Assembly (NCBI GenBank): GCA_009774235.1
Contig: VSNJ01000014.1
Location: 1 to 46,292 of the forward strand
Reading direction: 5' to 3'
DNA length: 46,292 nt
From: Lachnospiraceae bacterium
GTDB taxonomy: Bacteria > Bacillota > Clostridia > Lachnospirales > Lachnospiraceae
Part shown: positions 32,480 to 40,212 of the stretch, piece after piece
Layout: every line of letters begins with the position of its first letter
How positions within the stretch are numbered: the first letter of the stretch is position 1
Notes under the pieces: generated by a model
Told to the model about the DNA's origin: nothing
Seen by the model: only the letters and a program-made list of their open reading frames with translations
The model's database searches: none
Translations under genes and position numbers: made by a program

Positions 32480-32510
32480 TATAAATTACCTCGCTTTCCT
32501 TTATTTTCCG

Positions 32511-32524
32511 TGTCCGAATCGGTC
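32511..32524. promoter_or_regulatory. parS-like palindrome, copy 6 (just upstream of parB)
   Basis: GTGTCCGAATCGGTCACA lies 32 bp before the parB ATG and overlaps the stop of the preceding gene. A cis site next to parB is typical of parABS loci. Confidence 0.65.
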
Positions 32525-32933
32525 ACATTTTACGCCACTTTTCCCTAAGTTCCTTTTTCTGCTCTTCTGATAACTGCAACAAATCTTTCATTACCTTTTC
32601 TGTGATTCCGTCCGCTACCATTTTTGTAACAATGTCTGTATGTTCGTCTATTTCCCCTCGCCGTTCCTTTTCCCTCTCTAACTGATATTCCAAATTTCTA
32701 ATCTGATTTTCCAAATCCCATATCTTACCCTGCATACGCATATTATTTTCTTTCAATTCCTCATACTGCTGCAACGGTATTTCCATTGTCGGCCCTTTTA
32801 CCTTAAATTCAATAAACGCCTTGTATTCGTCTAAAGGTATTTCCACCGTTGGAAATGCTTTTATCTGCTGATTCCAACCACCTAATACTACCGCTTCCCC
32901 TGTTTTCATTTCCACATTATCATTATTTTTCAA
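32523..32933 (-). CDS. Coiled-coil hypothetical protein (about 136 aa)
   Basis: A TTG at 32933, nine bases after GGAGG, fits better than ATG 32960, which lacks a site. The product contains a strand part (FPTVEIPLDEYKAFIEFK) and a long charged coiled coil (ENQIRNLEYQLEREKERRGE). No family is recognised. It lies directly before parB within the ParAB operon. Confidence 0.55.
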   Translation of the reverse strand: MKNNDNVEMKTGEAVVLGGWNQQIKAFPTVEIPLDEYKAFIEFKVKGPTMEIPLQQYEELKENNMRMQGKIWDLENQIRNLEYQLEREKERRGEIDEHTDIVTKMVADGITEKVMKDLLQLSEEQKKELREKWRKM

Positions 32934-33165
32934 TTCCCGCTGCCTCCATTTCCTTTTCAATCTGCTTTATTTCCTGTATTGTCTTTTTCCGTCTTGATAT
33001 GTACCCCTCGCAATCCTCGGTATCCCTTAGCTTGCTTATCTTTGCCCCTCCGCTATGCTGATACAATTTTGATATGTGCCTGCTGCACTCTGTATTTGCA
33101 CATCTGTTATCACAAAACATAGGGTAGTTGTCCGTATTCACAAACAATATAGGTCTGTTTCCCAT
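32923..33165 (-). CDS. Small Cys-rich protein (80 aa)
   Basis: ATG 33165 (MGNRPILFVNTDNYPMFCDN) follows GGGGAGGTATAAC. Cysteines in FCDNRCANTEC and a later DTEDCEGYI suggest a zinc-binding site. The C-terminus is a basic helix. The same type of protein is common in Firmicute phages and mobile elements, without known function. Overlaps with both neighbours indicate one operon. Confidence 0.6.
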   Translation of the reverse strand: MGNRPILFVNTDNYPMFCDNRCANTECSRHISKLYQHSGGAKISKLRDTEDCEGYISRRKKTIQEIKQIEKEMEAAGIEK

Positions 33166-33166
33166 G

Positions 33167-33568
33167 TTATACCTCCCCGTCACACAATGCCGTATCCGGC
33201 AAATCAATGTTAATAATAATTGCTTCTATCCAGTCTAAACTATCCACCTTTTCACGCATAATTGGCAATGCTTCACTATCCGGCATTTCCTCACTGATTC
33301 CGCACTTTTCATAATCAAAAAATTTCTCGAAAATGTCTACCACGTCCGGGCGACCCTGTTCATAGAAAATTATTCCGTATTCATGCGGTAAATACTTATC
33401 TATGCTTGCACTTCCCCAACCGCCTAACCAATAACCGCTATCATCTGCCACTATATCAGTGTCCACCATTGGCACTATTGGCAAGTCCGGGCGTTCCTTT
33501 ATCAGCTTGAATAACTCTTTGAGGTTTTCCTGCTGCTTCTCTGTTAAACTACTTAAATCTTTTCCCAT
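33167..33568 (-). CDS. Hypothetical acidic protein (133 aa)
   Basis: The product starts MGKDLSSLTEKQQENLKELF and is followed by the conserved-looking DDSGYWLGGWGSASIDKYLP and an acidic centre. No function can be assigned. Similar proteins appear near partition or conjugative-element cores in Firmicutes. It lies one base from its neighbour in the ParAB operon. Confidence 0.55.
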   Translation of the reverse strand: MGKDLSSLTEKQQENLKELFKLIKERPDLPIVPMVDTDIVADDSGYWLGGWGSASIDKYLPHEYGIIFYEQGRPDVVDIFEKFFDYEKCGISEEMPDSEALPIMREKVDSLDWIEAIIINIDLPDTALCDGEV

Positions 33569-33768
33569 TACCTGTACTCCTTTCCTGTTTCCTTGTCCTT
33601 CAATACGATACGCCCCACCAACTCAAACCCCGCAAGGCTGATAATCTGCTTTAACATTGTGATAAGGCTTGTTACTGCTTCGTTCCGTTTCTTTTCTTCT
33701 TTGGCAACCGTTCCAACGGCTTCCCCTGCCGTTGGGTCACGGTATCCCTCTTTGTTCTTATATGCCAT
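33568..33768 (-). CDS. Small hypothetical protein next to parA (66 aa)
   Basis: ATG 33768 follows GGAGGGATAGC, one base after the parA stop. The product (MAYKNKEGYRDPTAGEAVGT, then MLKQIISLAGFELVGRIVLK) is a short helix-strand protein. It occurs in many Lachnospiraceae mobile elements, as far as the pattern is recognised. Function is unknown. Confidence 0.6.
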   Translation of the reverse strand: MAYKNKEGYRDPTAGEAVGTVAKEEKKRNEAVTSLITMLKQIISLAGFELVGRIVLKDKETGKEYR

Positions 33769-33769
33769 G

Positions 33770-34525
33770 CTATCCCTCCAAGTATTCTTTTACGAATGTT
33801 TTATAATCCCTAGCGGCCCCGGAGCGTGGGGAATATTCCATAAGGCTTTCATTTGTAAAAGTAACTTCGTCTGCCTTTTCCGTTCGTCTGATATGCGTTT
33901 TAAATACCGGGTAACGCTGATTCTGCAACCACATTTCTCCCTGTCTGCATACATCACGGTTATAATACATAGTCACAAGACAACCTCTAAATTTCAATTT
34001 CGGATTTAATGCCTTTGCGTTGTTTATCTGCTCTTCCAGTTCGTCCATACCGTCAAAGGCGTAACCGTCAATTTTAATCGGTATGATAACTTCATCTGCT
34101 GCCACAAGTGCATTTATTACAGATACGTTAATGTCCGGCGGGCAATCAATGATACAATAATCAAAGATTTCTTTTACCTTTTCCAGTTCCTTAGAAATGA
34201 TTGTTGCCTGTTCTCTCTCTTCGTCCTTGATTACTGCAAGGTTAGCTGTCAATAAGTGCATATTCGCCGGAATAACCGCCATATTAGGCATTTTCTCAAC
34301 CACCTGTACCACACCGCCTATTTCTTCCTGTCCTGTCAGCATATCCGCAAGGCTAGGATTTTCATAACTCCATACCCCGCAAGCCTTTGAAAGATTGCCT
34401 TGCTTGTCATTATCAATAAGCAATACCTTTTTGTCGTACTCTTTGGCTAATATGTACGCCATGTTTACTGCAGTCGTGGTTTTGGCACAACCGCCTTTCA
34501 TGTTGATAATTGCAATAGTTTTCAT
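33770..34525 (-). CDS. parA: ParA/Soj partition ATPase
   Basis: The 251-aa product begins MKTIAIINMKGGCAKTTTAV with the deviant Walker A KGGCAKT (residues 9-15). Walker B is FDYCIIDCPPDINV, and the C-terminal part has MEYSPRSGAARDYKTFVKEY. The ATP-bound form coats the nucleoid and moves ParB-parS complexes. It lies five genes upstream of parB. The usual GGCGKT is GGCAKT here, an acceptable variant. ParA is rare in integrating phages but common in phage-plasmids. Confidence 0.93.
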   Translation of the reverse strand: MKTIAIINMKGGCAKTTTAVNMAYILAKEYDKKVLLIDNDKQGNLSKACGVWSYENPSLADMLTGQEEIGGVVQVVEKMPNMAVIPANMHLLTANLAVIKDEEREQATIISKELEKVKEIFDYCIIDCPPDINVSVINALVAADEVIIPIKIDGYAFDGMDELEEQINNAKALNPKLKFRGCLVTMYYNRDVCRQGEMWLQNQRYPVFKTHIRRTEKADEVTFTNESLMEYSPRSGAARDYKTFVKEYLEG

Positions 34526-34779
34526 TCGCCTGTACCTCCTGTTAATATTCTTTGTGTTTCCTTAAAATCCAATTTCTTTAATGCCCTAAGAAGTTTTGCC
34601 CATATTGCCCCGGCTTGTCTGCCTAACTCATGCTTCATAAACTCTAAATCCTCGCTATCAATTACTTTTATCAAGTCTTTATCCTCGATAATTCTAATGA
34701 CAAATAGCAGTTCCGTACCGCATAGGGTTTTTGCCCCATTCTTAAAATACTGTCTGTCCTCCTGTGACATCTTAACCAC
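34522..34779 (-). CDS. Hypothetical protein before parA (85 aa)
   Basis: A GTG start at 34779 follows AAGGAGGGTTTAAC and is preferred over the longer reading. The product (MVKMSQEDRQYFKNGAKTLC) has two Cys and a helical C-terminal half. It overlaps parA by four bases. It may be the first gene of the partition operon and possibly a regulator, but no motif supports that. Confidence 0.55.
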   Translation of the reverse strand: MVKMSQEDRQYFKNGAKTLCGTELLFVIRIIEDKDLIKVIDSEDLEFMKHELGRQAGAIWAKLLRALKKLDFKETQRILTGGTGE

Positions 34780-35095
34780 GTTAAACCCTCCTTGCCTTGC
34801 ACACTCTATACAACCCCCAACCTTTGGACGCTCTATAAAGTGTGCAATCATCTTTTCGGGGCGGACCTCTTACCATTGATACCGCCACCCTTTCCCGGCA
34901 TTTGTGATAGGCGTTGCAATTTTTCACATTAAAAAATTACGAAAAACCTGTTGACCGTCTGCACACTCTCTAGCATGGTGTACCCGCTACCATTTTTTCA
35001 CTCTATCCCTGCTACGGCTTTTGGCTTGCCCTCGTCAGAAAACAGGTTGCCGACCTGTCTTGACGGTTCGGGGCGTTTGCCCCTTACCGTTTCGG
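34780..35095. other. Structured 316-bp intergenic region upstream of the partition operon
   Basis: No gene is seen. There are strong hairpins: ACGGT-TC-GGGGC-GTTT-GCCCC-TT-ACCGT (35063-35090) and ACAGGT-TGCCG-ACCTGT (35042-35058). GCACACTCT occurs twice in direct orientation (34799-34807 and 34960-34968), with AGTGTGC inverted at about 34840. The first could be RNA structure or a single-strand origin, the second set operator-like repeats for the parA promoter. The role is unresolved. Confidence 0.5.
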
Positions 35096-35383
35096 CTATT
35101 CTTCGCCTTTTTTGCAAATCAAGTCTATACATTTCTGTTTCACAAACCGCTTTATCGCTTTTTCCTGTTCTTCCGTCCATTCTCCAAAATCCCCGGTAAA
35201 GTCGTTGTTTTCAGTGCAAATCATTGCATTTATTGTGATATTCATGCCGTTTATGAACCCTAACGCTGCGTTTCCCGCTGCCTTTGCTTTTTCTTCTGTT
35301 TCCGCTTCGTTTATCCATTTCTTATAATTTGCAATTTCTACCGCTGCACTTGCCATTAAATCCATATTGTTAATCTTTTTCAT
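35096..35383 (-). CDS. Hypothetical protein under repressor-operator control (95 aa)
   Basis: ATG 35383 follows CGGAGGTAATCAGAT. The product (MKKINNMDLMASAAVEIANY) is an acidic, mainly helical protein ending ICKKGEE. Its promoter and leader are a near copy, in inverted orientation, of the one before the plus-strand operon at 1173. Both should answer to the same repressor. The family is not recognised. Confidence 0.6.
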   Translation of the reverse strand: MKKINNMDLMASAAVEIANYKKWINEAETEEKAKAAGNAALGFINGMNITINAMICTENNDFTGDFGEWTEEQEKAIKRFVKQKCIDLICKKGEE

Positions 35384-35424
35384 ATCTGATTACCTCCGTT
35401 TGTTTGATTTCCTTTGATGATTCT

Positions 35425-35453
35425 ATTATATACTTGCACAAGTATATTTTCAA
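35425..35453 (-). promoter_or_regulatory. Promoter with operator 5 (mirror copy of 1097-1125)
   Basis: Minus-strand TTGAAA (35448-35453) and TATAAT (35425-35430), 17 bp apart, enclose ATACTTGTGCAAGTAT (35430-35445). It drives 35096-35383. Confidence 0.8.
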
Positions 35454-35472
35454 CCCGGAATAGCGCACAAAA

Positions 35473-35488
35473 ATACTTATGCAAGTAT
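35473..35488. promoter_or_regulatory. Operator 6
   Basis: ATACTTATGCAAGTAT is 43 bp from operator 5 and 38 bp from operator 7. It is the mirror image of the spacings in the left cluster. Confidence 0.7.
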
Positions 35489-35510
35489 ATAATATCTTTG
35501 TGCAGTTTGT

Positions 35511-35526
35511 ATACTTGTGCAAGTAT
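35511..35526. promoter_or_regulatory. Operator 7
   Basis: ATACTTGTGCAAGTAT touches the stop codon of the 56-aa gene at 35526. It is the distal member of the three-site array. Confidence 0.7.
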
Positions 35527-35696
35527 TATTTAATTTCTGTCGGTTCGTTCCAAACAACATGCCCTGTATTCTCCGTTTCCATTCTTTCTATCTCTTCATC
35601 TTCTATCGTGTGTGCCTTGTCGTTTGCTTCCTCTAAAGAATCCGCTTCTATGACACACTTTCTAAATAATGCGTACTCAACTTCATACCTTGCCAT
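35526..35696 (-). CDS. Small acidic hypothetical protein (56 aa)
   Basis: The start is ATG 35696 with a weak GGGGGT upstream and coupling to the preceding gene. The product (MARYEVEYALFRKCVIEADS) resembles the small beta-alpha modules of phage hypothetical proteins with a SLEEANDKA helix. No function is known. Confidence 0.5.
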   Translation of the reverse strand: MARYEVEYALFRKCVIEADSLEEANDKAHTIEDEEIERMETENTGHVVWNEPTEIK

Positions 35697-35982
35697 TATG
35701 TACCCCCTGGTTCTTCTCTTCCAACTGCTGCCGTCTGCTTTTCAGATATGCCATATATTCCCCGTATGTTATGCCCGGCGGTACAATCTGCTTTTGTATT
35801 TCCCTTGCCCTCTGTATGCTTTCCCCTAATACTGCTGCCTTTGATACTTTCTTTTCTTCCCTCTTTGGCGGTTCTTCCGGCTTAATCCCTAACCGCCTTG
35901 CTTTCCTGTTCGGCTTGTATCTGTTATAGGTTATCTTTTTTTCCTGCCTGAATGATGTTACTTTGCTTTTCTTCTTTGCCAT
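35683..35982 (-). CDS. Basic hypothetical protein (99 aa)
   Basis: The N-terminal half is very basic (MAKKKSKVTSFRQEKKITYN, RKARRLGIKP), the rest amphipathic and helical. Overlaps with both neighbours show an operon. It may bind nucleic acid because of its charge, but no domain is recognised. Confidence 0.5.
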   Translation of the reverse strand: MAKKKSKVTSFRQEKKITYNRYKPNRKARRLGIKPEEPPKREEKKVSKAAVLGESIQRAREIQKQIVPPGITYGEYMAYLKSRRQQLEEKNQGVHNGKV

Positions 35983-36202
35983 AGCTACCCCTTTCCAAAT
36001 CCTGTAATATTTCTGTCAGACTTTGCACACATTCTTTTATGTTTCCGTCTGTATCAGCCGTAATATTCAATATATTGTTTATCTGCCTTAGCTTCTGTAT
36101 TTGTCCGGGGTCAACCGCTGCCCTTTTCAAACAATCCGGACAGACACAAACGACCCTTAACCCCTCTTTCCCGCATACACTACACTTAACCAAATAAACC
36201 AC
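35924..36202 (-). CDS. Small zinc-finger protein (about 90 aa)
   Basis: The start is GTG 36202 or the TTG nine bases inside. Two CxxC pairs (KCSVCGKEG and VCVCPDC) make a likely zinc ribbon, followed by a helical C-terminus. The family is unnamed. The gene overlaps the next zinc-ribbon gene by 17 bases. Confidence 0.55.
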   Translation of the reverse strand: MVYLVKCSVCGKEGLRVVCVCPDCLKRAAVDPGQIQKLRQINNILNITADTDGNIKECVQSLTEILQDLERGSYGKEEKQSNIIQAGKKDNL

Positions 36203-36416
36203 CCTTTCTATCCGGCTTTACCGTTTCCCATTCCTTAGCGGTCATTGTATCGGATTCCGGGTTATATATCAGCTTCATAAACCCTTTACATTCCATGCAA
36301 GTACCGTGACCCGCTTCGTTGTATCCCATTTCATGCAACATACTTTTACAGGCGTACTGCACCTTACCGCAATAAGGACAAATAATTTGATAGCGTTTTC
36401 TTTTATCCTCTGCCAT
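36186..36416 (-). CDS. Zinc-ribbon protein (76 aa)
   Basis: ATG 36416 follows AGGAGGCAGACA. CxxC motifs in IICPYCGK and GTCMECKG form a classical zinc ribbon. A short C-terminal tail follows. Such small proteins are frequent in Firmicute phages, often next to methyltransferases, and the role is unknown. Confidence 0.65.
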   Translation of the reverse strand: MAEDKRKRYQIICPYCGKVQYACKSMLHEMGYNEAGHGTCMECKGFMKLIYNPESDTMTAKEWETVKPDRKGGLFG

Positions 36417-38008
36417 TGTCTGCCTCCTTTAATTCGTCCGTGTCTAATGCGTCTAAAATCCCCAAATACACCCTTTCAGCACAATAAACGCATATACTAT
36501 TACCTATTGCCCTATAACGTGCTGTGTCGGCTATTTCCGTACCGTCAGCACCGTATTTTGTCCAGTTATCCGGGTATCCCTGTAGCCTTTCACACTCTAC
36601 AGGCGTTAAACGGCGTATGATGTATGTAACTTTCTGTACCGCCCTTTTCAGAATGTCTTTTATGCTCTTTGGCTTGCTAGGGATATTCTCCCTTGTCCTG
36701 TACTTCTCTGTTACGATTGTTTCCGACCCTCCGCCGTAATCCCCCCCTGCTGCCCTCAAAGTGCCGTTTATCTCTGCTTCCCTGTATCCTCCGTGCTGAT
36801 TGAGTTCAAAAGTTTTTCTGTCTGTCCGCACTATTAAAGGCGTATCCCCTCTTATCGTGCTGTTCTGGTCCGTTGTCAGTGTTCCGCTTACCTCACTTTC
36901 CCTGTATCCGTTATGCTGATACGCTTCATAGAAAACGCTGTGTACGTCTGCCGTTGTCAGTGTCGGGCATGGTCCCCCGACTTTCCCGACCCCTAAACCG
37001 TTGCTTGCCTTATTCCTTGTCACTTCATCACGGAGCGGTATAACACTTTTCTTTTCTATCGCTACAATGTTCCTGTTGGTTGAATTTCCGCAATATGTAG
37101 ATAATGTGCCTGTGCTTTCTTCATCTACGATAATGCTTTTTGCATTTATCCCGTATGCCTTTTTGCTTTCCTCGTACATTACACAAGGCGTTTGACCGCC
37201 ACCACGACCCATATTTTGTAGAAGTGTCGGGGATTTATCGGTAAATGTCCTTACAACGCTGTCAGCGTGTGCAAAATCCAACCCGATTATCTCCCCCCCC
37301 TGCTCTGCTATTTTCTGTTCCAACGCTATCCGCAAATTGTCCGGCAATTTCCTGTTTTTGTTCCTTGCTCTTCGGAGTATACCCAAGCACGCTTTCGGAC
37401 TTAAAGAGTATTTCCCCGGCACGTTGTCCTCCAAAATCTCCGATAAGGTAGATTCTCTTTCTACGTTGGGGTACTCCCCAAAATTGAGCGTCAAGCACTC
37501 GCCAAGCTGCGTCAACTGCTGCCCCTCTAACCATTCCTGCGGTTGCCCATTCGCCACTTGTAGGCATTGGAATACTGGTTTTTGTGATTTTTTCAAGCAC
37601 GGCTCTAAAATCTGCTCCGTTGGCTGATGAAAAAGCACCGGGAACATTCTCCCAAATAATGAAAGTTGGATATTTACCATTTGTTGCTAACCTCATTTCC
37701 TCAATAATTCTAATCGCTTCCATGAACAACCCGGAACGGTTGCCCTTTAATCCTTTTCGCTGTCCAGCAATACTTAAATCTTGACACGGACTCCCAAAAG
37801 TGATTATATCCACGGGTTGTATTTCATCTCCCTTTAATTCCGTGACGCTTCCAACGTGCATTACTTCCGGGAAACGATACCTTGTTATGTCTATGCAGTT
37901 TTGCTCTATTTCAGCGGCCCAAATCGGCTTTATACGACCTGTAAGCTGTGCTGCATAGCAAAACCCGCCGATACCGTCAAATAGGCTTCCTAGTGTCAAT
38001 TCTCGCAA
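36403..38008 (-). pseudogene. C5-cytosine DNA methyltransferase split at a G8 tract (phase-variable or broken)
   Basis: The N-terminal frame starts at TTG 38008 (MRELTLGSLFDGIGGFCYAA). It has motifs I (FDGIGG), IV (GSPCQDLS, catalytic Cys about 75), VI (ENV, 120-122) and VIII (QRRKRIYLIGDF). It stops at TGA 37262. The C-terminal frame (36403 to about 37300) holds the target-recognition region and motif IX/X (RRLTPVECERLQGYP, YRAIGNS). The frames meet at eight Gs (37293-37300). Seven Gs would give one 534-aa protein. With eight, translation loses its recognition domain. The enzyme would mark phage DNA against restriction. Confidence 0.9.
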
Positions 38009-38010
38009 TA

Positions 38011-38145
38011 TTACCGCCCCTTTCTTCTATGCCTTGACTTAACAACTCTAATTTCCTGTGGTCTTATTTCCTGTATCCTCTTTATTGGCTTTCCGTCTAT
38101 GTATACTGCTGCCTGTGCTATCTTTTCGGCGTTCTTTGTTGGCAT
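38011..38145 (-). CDS. Small basic protein (44 aa)
   Basis: ATG 38145 (MPTKNAEKIAQAAVYIDGKP) follows GGAGATGGGTAACAAT. The product is basic, ends VVKSRHRRKGR and lies just before the methyltransferase. The family is unknown. It is too short for domain recognition. Confidence 0.5.
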   Translation of the reverse strand: MPTKNAEKIAQAAVYIDGKPIKRIQEIRPQEIRVVKSRHRRKGR

Positions 38146-38163
38146 ATTGTTACCCATCTCCTT

Positions 38164-38361
38164 TCATTTTTTATCTACTACCCACTCTATCACTGTATCA
38201 AGTGGCGTTTCCGTCCTTACTGTTTCTTTTATTTCTTCCTTTAGTTCTTTGCACGTTGTTACCGTTACTATCCCTACCCTACATTCGATTTTTATTTCTT
38301 GTTCCTGTAACCCCGTCATGCTTTTTATCGTTTCTATCAGTTCGCTTTTTGTGCATATCAT
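38164..38361 (-). CDS. Small hypothetical protein (65 aa)
   Basis: ATG 38361 follows AGGAGGTAATGTG at ideal distance. The product (MICTKSELIETIKSMTGLQE) is a helix-strand protein without a known family. It lies in the accessory replication cluster. Confidence 0.55.
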   Translation of the reverse strand: MICTKSELIETIKSMTGLQEQEIKIECRVGIVTVTTCKELKEEIKETVRTETPLDTVIEWVVDKK

Positions 38362-38372
38362 CACATTACCTC

Positions 38373-38657
38373 CTACCAATCCTCCAGTTTCAAAATACGC
38401 TGCCTTTGGTTCTCAATGGTCTGTTTCATATCCTCAATCTGATTAGGCGTTACGTCCGCATTTTCAAACATATATAGGACTTCAACCGCCCTTTCTGTAC
38501 TTACCCCTTTTTTAAGGCGTGGCTTTTTGGTTTTCGGGTCAATCTCTGTTAGTCTGTGGCTTTTAACTTTCTTTTTCTTTGGCTCTTCCTTTGGCAACGC
38601 CTTTTTCATCATGCTTATGTACGGTATCCCCGCCCCGGCTAATCCGTCTATCCTCAT
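38373..38657 (-). CDS. Lys-rich hypothetical protein (94 aa)
   Basis: The product has a basic central part (EEPKKKKVKSHRLTEIDPKT) and a C-terminal coiled coil (QIEDMKQTIENQRQRILKLE). No domain is recognised. Charge suggests nucleic-acid association. Confidence 0.5.
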   Translation of the reverse strand: MRIDGLAGAGIPYISMMKKALPKEEPKKKKVKSHRLTEIDPKTKKPRLKKGVSTERAVEVLYMFENADVTPNQIEDMKQTIENQRQRILKLEDW

Positions 38658-38660
38658 AAG

Positions 38661-38957
38661 CTACACCCCTAATATCCGTTTTCCCATATCAAACGCCCTG
38701 TGATATTCCATATATGCCCCTTTGCTTTCTTCCCAATCGGGCAGCAAATAAATAGAATCGCACATATCCAGTAGGCAAAGGCTTATTTTCATGTACTCTG
38801 CGTGTGTCGTGCTTTCCGGCATTGTCTGTAGGATTATAGCCGGATTGATTACCTCACACCCTTTGTACTGCTGTCTTACTTTCTTTTCTGCTTCCTTAAA
38901 TTTTTCTATGTATCCGCTATCGCCTGTTATCTTTCCGCTTATATATATTTTCCTCAT
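38661..38957 (-). CDS. DUF4406-type protein (98 aa)
   Basis: The start MRKIYISGKITG and the Rossmann-like helix after it (EKFKEAEKKVRQQYKGCEVI) followed by NPA match DUF4406. This small phage family is related to nucleoside-2'-deoxyribosyltransferase folds. Its role in phages is uncertain; nucleotide or base metabolism is a family-level guess. Confidence 0.75.
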   Translation of the reverse strand: MRKIYISGKITGDSGYIEKFKEAEKKVRQQYKGCEVINPAIILQTMPESTTHAEYMKISLCLLDMCDSIYLLPDWEESKGAYMEYHRAFDMGKRILGV

Positions 38958-38967
38958 GGTGTGCCTC

Positions 38968-39621
38968 CTACAGTTTGAAAATGATATTATCTAACATAGC
39001 GTCTGTTTTGCCGACTGCTGCCGTCTTTTCAAAATAAATTGCCTTATCTAAAAAATGTACCGCACCGTCAAACTTTACCCTGTATTCCTCTATATCATCT
39101 GCCTTTAGGTACTGTCTGCCGTACATTTCTTTCATATCTCGCCACACGTTCCACGGTATAAAGAAAAAATCATCTTGAATATTGACGCATACCCCACATA
39201 ATGCCCCTAATCGGTTGTGCTTTTCTAATACGTCCATTTGCGTATCTGTCAGTACATTTCTTGTTATCCTGTCTTTGCTTGTCCTCTTTGCTTCAAATAC
39301 GATTGACCGCCCACCGTGTAAGGTCCCTTGAAAATCGGGTTGTGCCGGGGTACTGAAACGTCCTGTAAATATTCCGTTTTGGCTTTTCTTTGATACTCGG
39401 AATGGTTCGGGCGTTTTGTCTATCGTTGCTATGCCGTGCTGCTGATACATTCTACATCCGGCTAAAATTTCCCTTTCAAAGTGCTGCCCCTGTGCGTTGT
39501 TCTGCCTGTTTTTGTACTGCTGCCTTAGCTTCTCTTCATCTATTGGCGTTTCTCTTGCTGTCTGCCATGCCTTTAACTCTCTTTCTGTGTCCGAATCGGT
39601 CACAAATCCATTATTTTCCAT
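38968..39621 (-). CDS. RecU-like Holliday-junction resolvase
   Basis: The 217-aa product matches RecU. It has EREILAGCRMYQQHGIATID, KTPEPFRV and the catalytic area STPAQPDFQGTLHGGRSIVF, with the acidic nuclease core in FEAKRTSKDR. RecU resolves recombination junctions, useful before packaging. The N-terminus carries the parS-like copy 7, encoding VTDSDT. Length is typical of the family. Confidence 0.9.
   Translation of the reverse strand: MENNGFVTDSDTERELKAWQTARETPIDEEKLRQQYKNRQNNAQGQHFEREILAGCRMYQQHGIATIDKTPEPFRVSKKSQNGIFTGRFSTPAQPDFQGTLHGGRSIVFEAKRTSKDRITRNVLTDTQMDVLEKHNRLGALCGVCVNIQDDFFFIPWNVWRDMKEMYGRQYLKADDIEEYRVKFDGAVHFLDKAIYFEKTAAVGKTDAMLDNIIFKL
39588..39601. promoter_or_regulatory. 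parS-like palindrome, copy 7 (start of RecU-like gene)
   Basis: GTGTCCGAATCGGTCACA lies in codons 7-12 of the RecU-like gene, encoding VTDSDT, and matches the consensus. Confidence 0.55.
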
Positions 39622-39853
39622 GCTTTACCGCCTCCCATTCCACTAAATGCAATACCTTAGTATTGTTAATTTCATACATAAAAGTTACCTGCTGCCTTTT
39701 GCATGAATGTACCGCCAAAATATCCGTTATTACTACCTCTGCCGTGCTTGCCGTTATAGGGCCACCAATTACCGCTACACCGTCATAAAATGTTATATTG
39801 ACCTTATCCCCTATTTCATAAGGGCAACGTGCTATAAATGCCGACTGCTGCAT
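39611..39853 (-). CDS. Hypothetical beta-rich protein (80 aa)
   Basis: ATG 39853 (MQQSAFIARCPYEIGDKVNI) follows GAAAGGAGAAAAGAAT. The product looks like a small SH3/OB-type barrel (YEIGDKVNITFYDG, AEVVITDIL). Similar small proteins occur in phage accessory clusters, without known function. It overlaps RecU by eleven bases. Confidence 0.55.
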   Translation of the reverse strand: MQQSAFIARCPYEIGDKVNITFYDGVAVIGGPITASTAEVVITDILAVHSCKRQQVTFMYEINNTKVLHLVEWEAVKHGK

Positions 39854-40212
39854 ATTCTTTTCTCCTTTCTCTTCTGTGCTTCCAGTTCCCCTTTGCTACA
39901 ATTTGCTTTCATGCAGATTTCATGTATTTCCAGTGTGTAATATTCTTTCCCCGGCTCTGCTCCCCATTCTTCCCTACCTGTCTTTATATCTAATGTGCAT
40001 AGTGCTATAAATGTCGGTCTACTGCTGCCGTATCCGTTTCTAAATCTGATTTCCCTTTTATCGGTCCCATACGGTATATTAGAATGTGGGTACATATCAA
40101 ATATTTTCTTAAAACGACTTATATAATACGGCTTTATTTCCCTGTACTCTTCTTTCTTTTCGCCGGACAGAATCATATAAAACCATTTACCCATTATCGG
40201 AAGTGTCAGCAT
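39832..40212 (-). CDS. ASCH-domain-like protein (126 aa)
   Basis: The motif MGKWFYMILSGEKKEEYREI near the N-terminus is typical of ASCH/PUA-like phage proteins that bind RNA or modified bases. The rest is a mixed alpha/beta fold. Its precise role is unknown. The overlap with the methyltransferase gene suggests joint expression, perhaps in nucleic-acid modification or RNA binding. Confidence 0.7.
   Translation of the reverse strand: MLTLPIMGKWFYMILSGEKKEEYREIKPYYISRFKKIFDMYPHSNIPYGTDKREIRFRNGYGSSRPTFIALCTLDIKTGREEWGAEPGKEYYTLEIHEICMKANCSKGELEAQKRKEKRICSSRHL

Noticed and set aside
34998..35180. A 60-codon minus ORF in the parA upstream region.
   Set aside because: It overlaps strong hairpins and the end of another gene without a ribosome-binding site.
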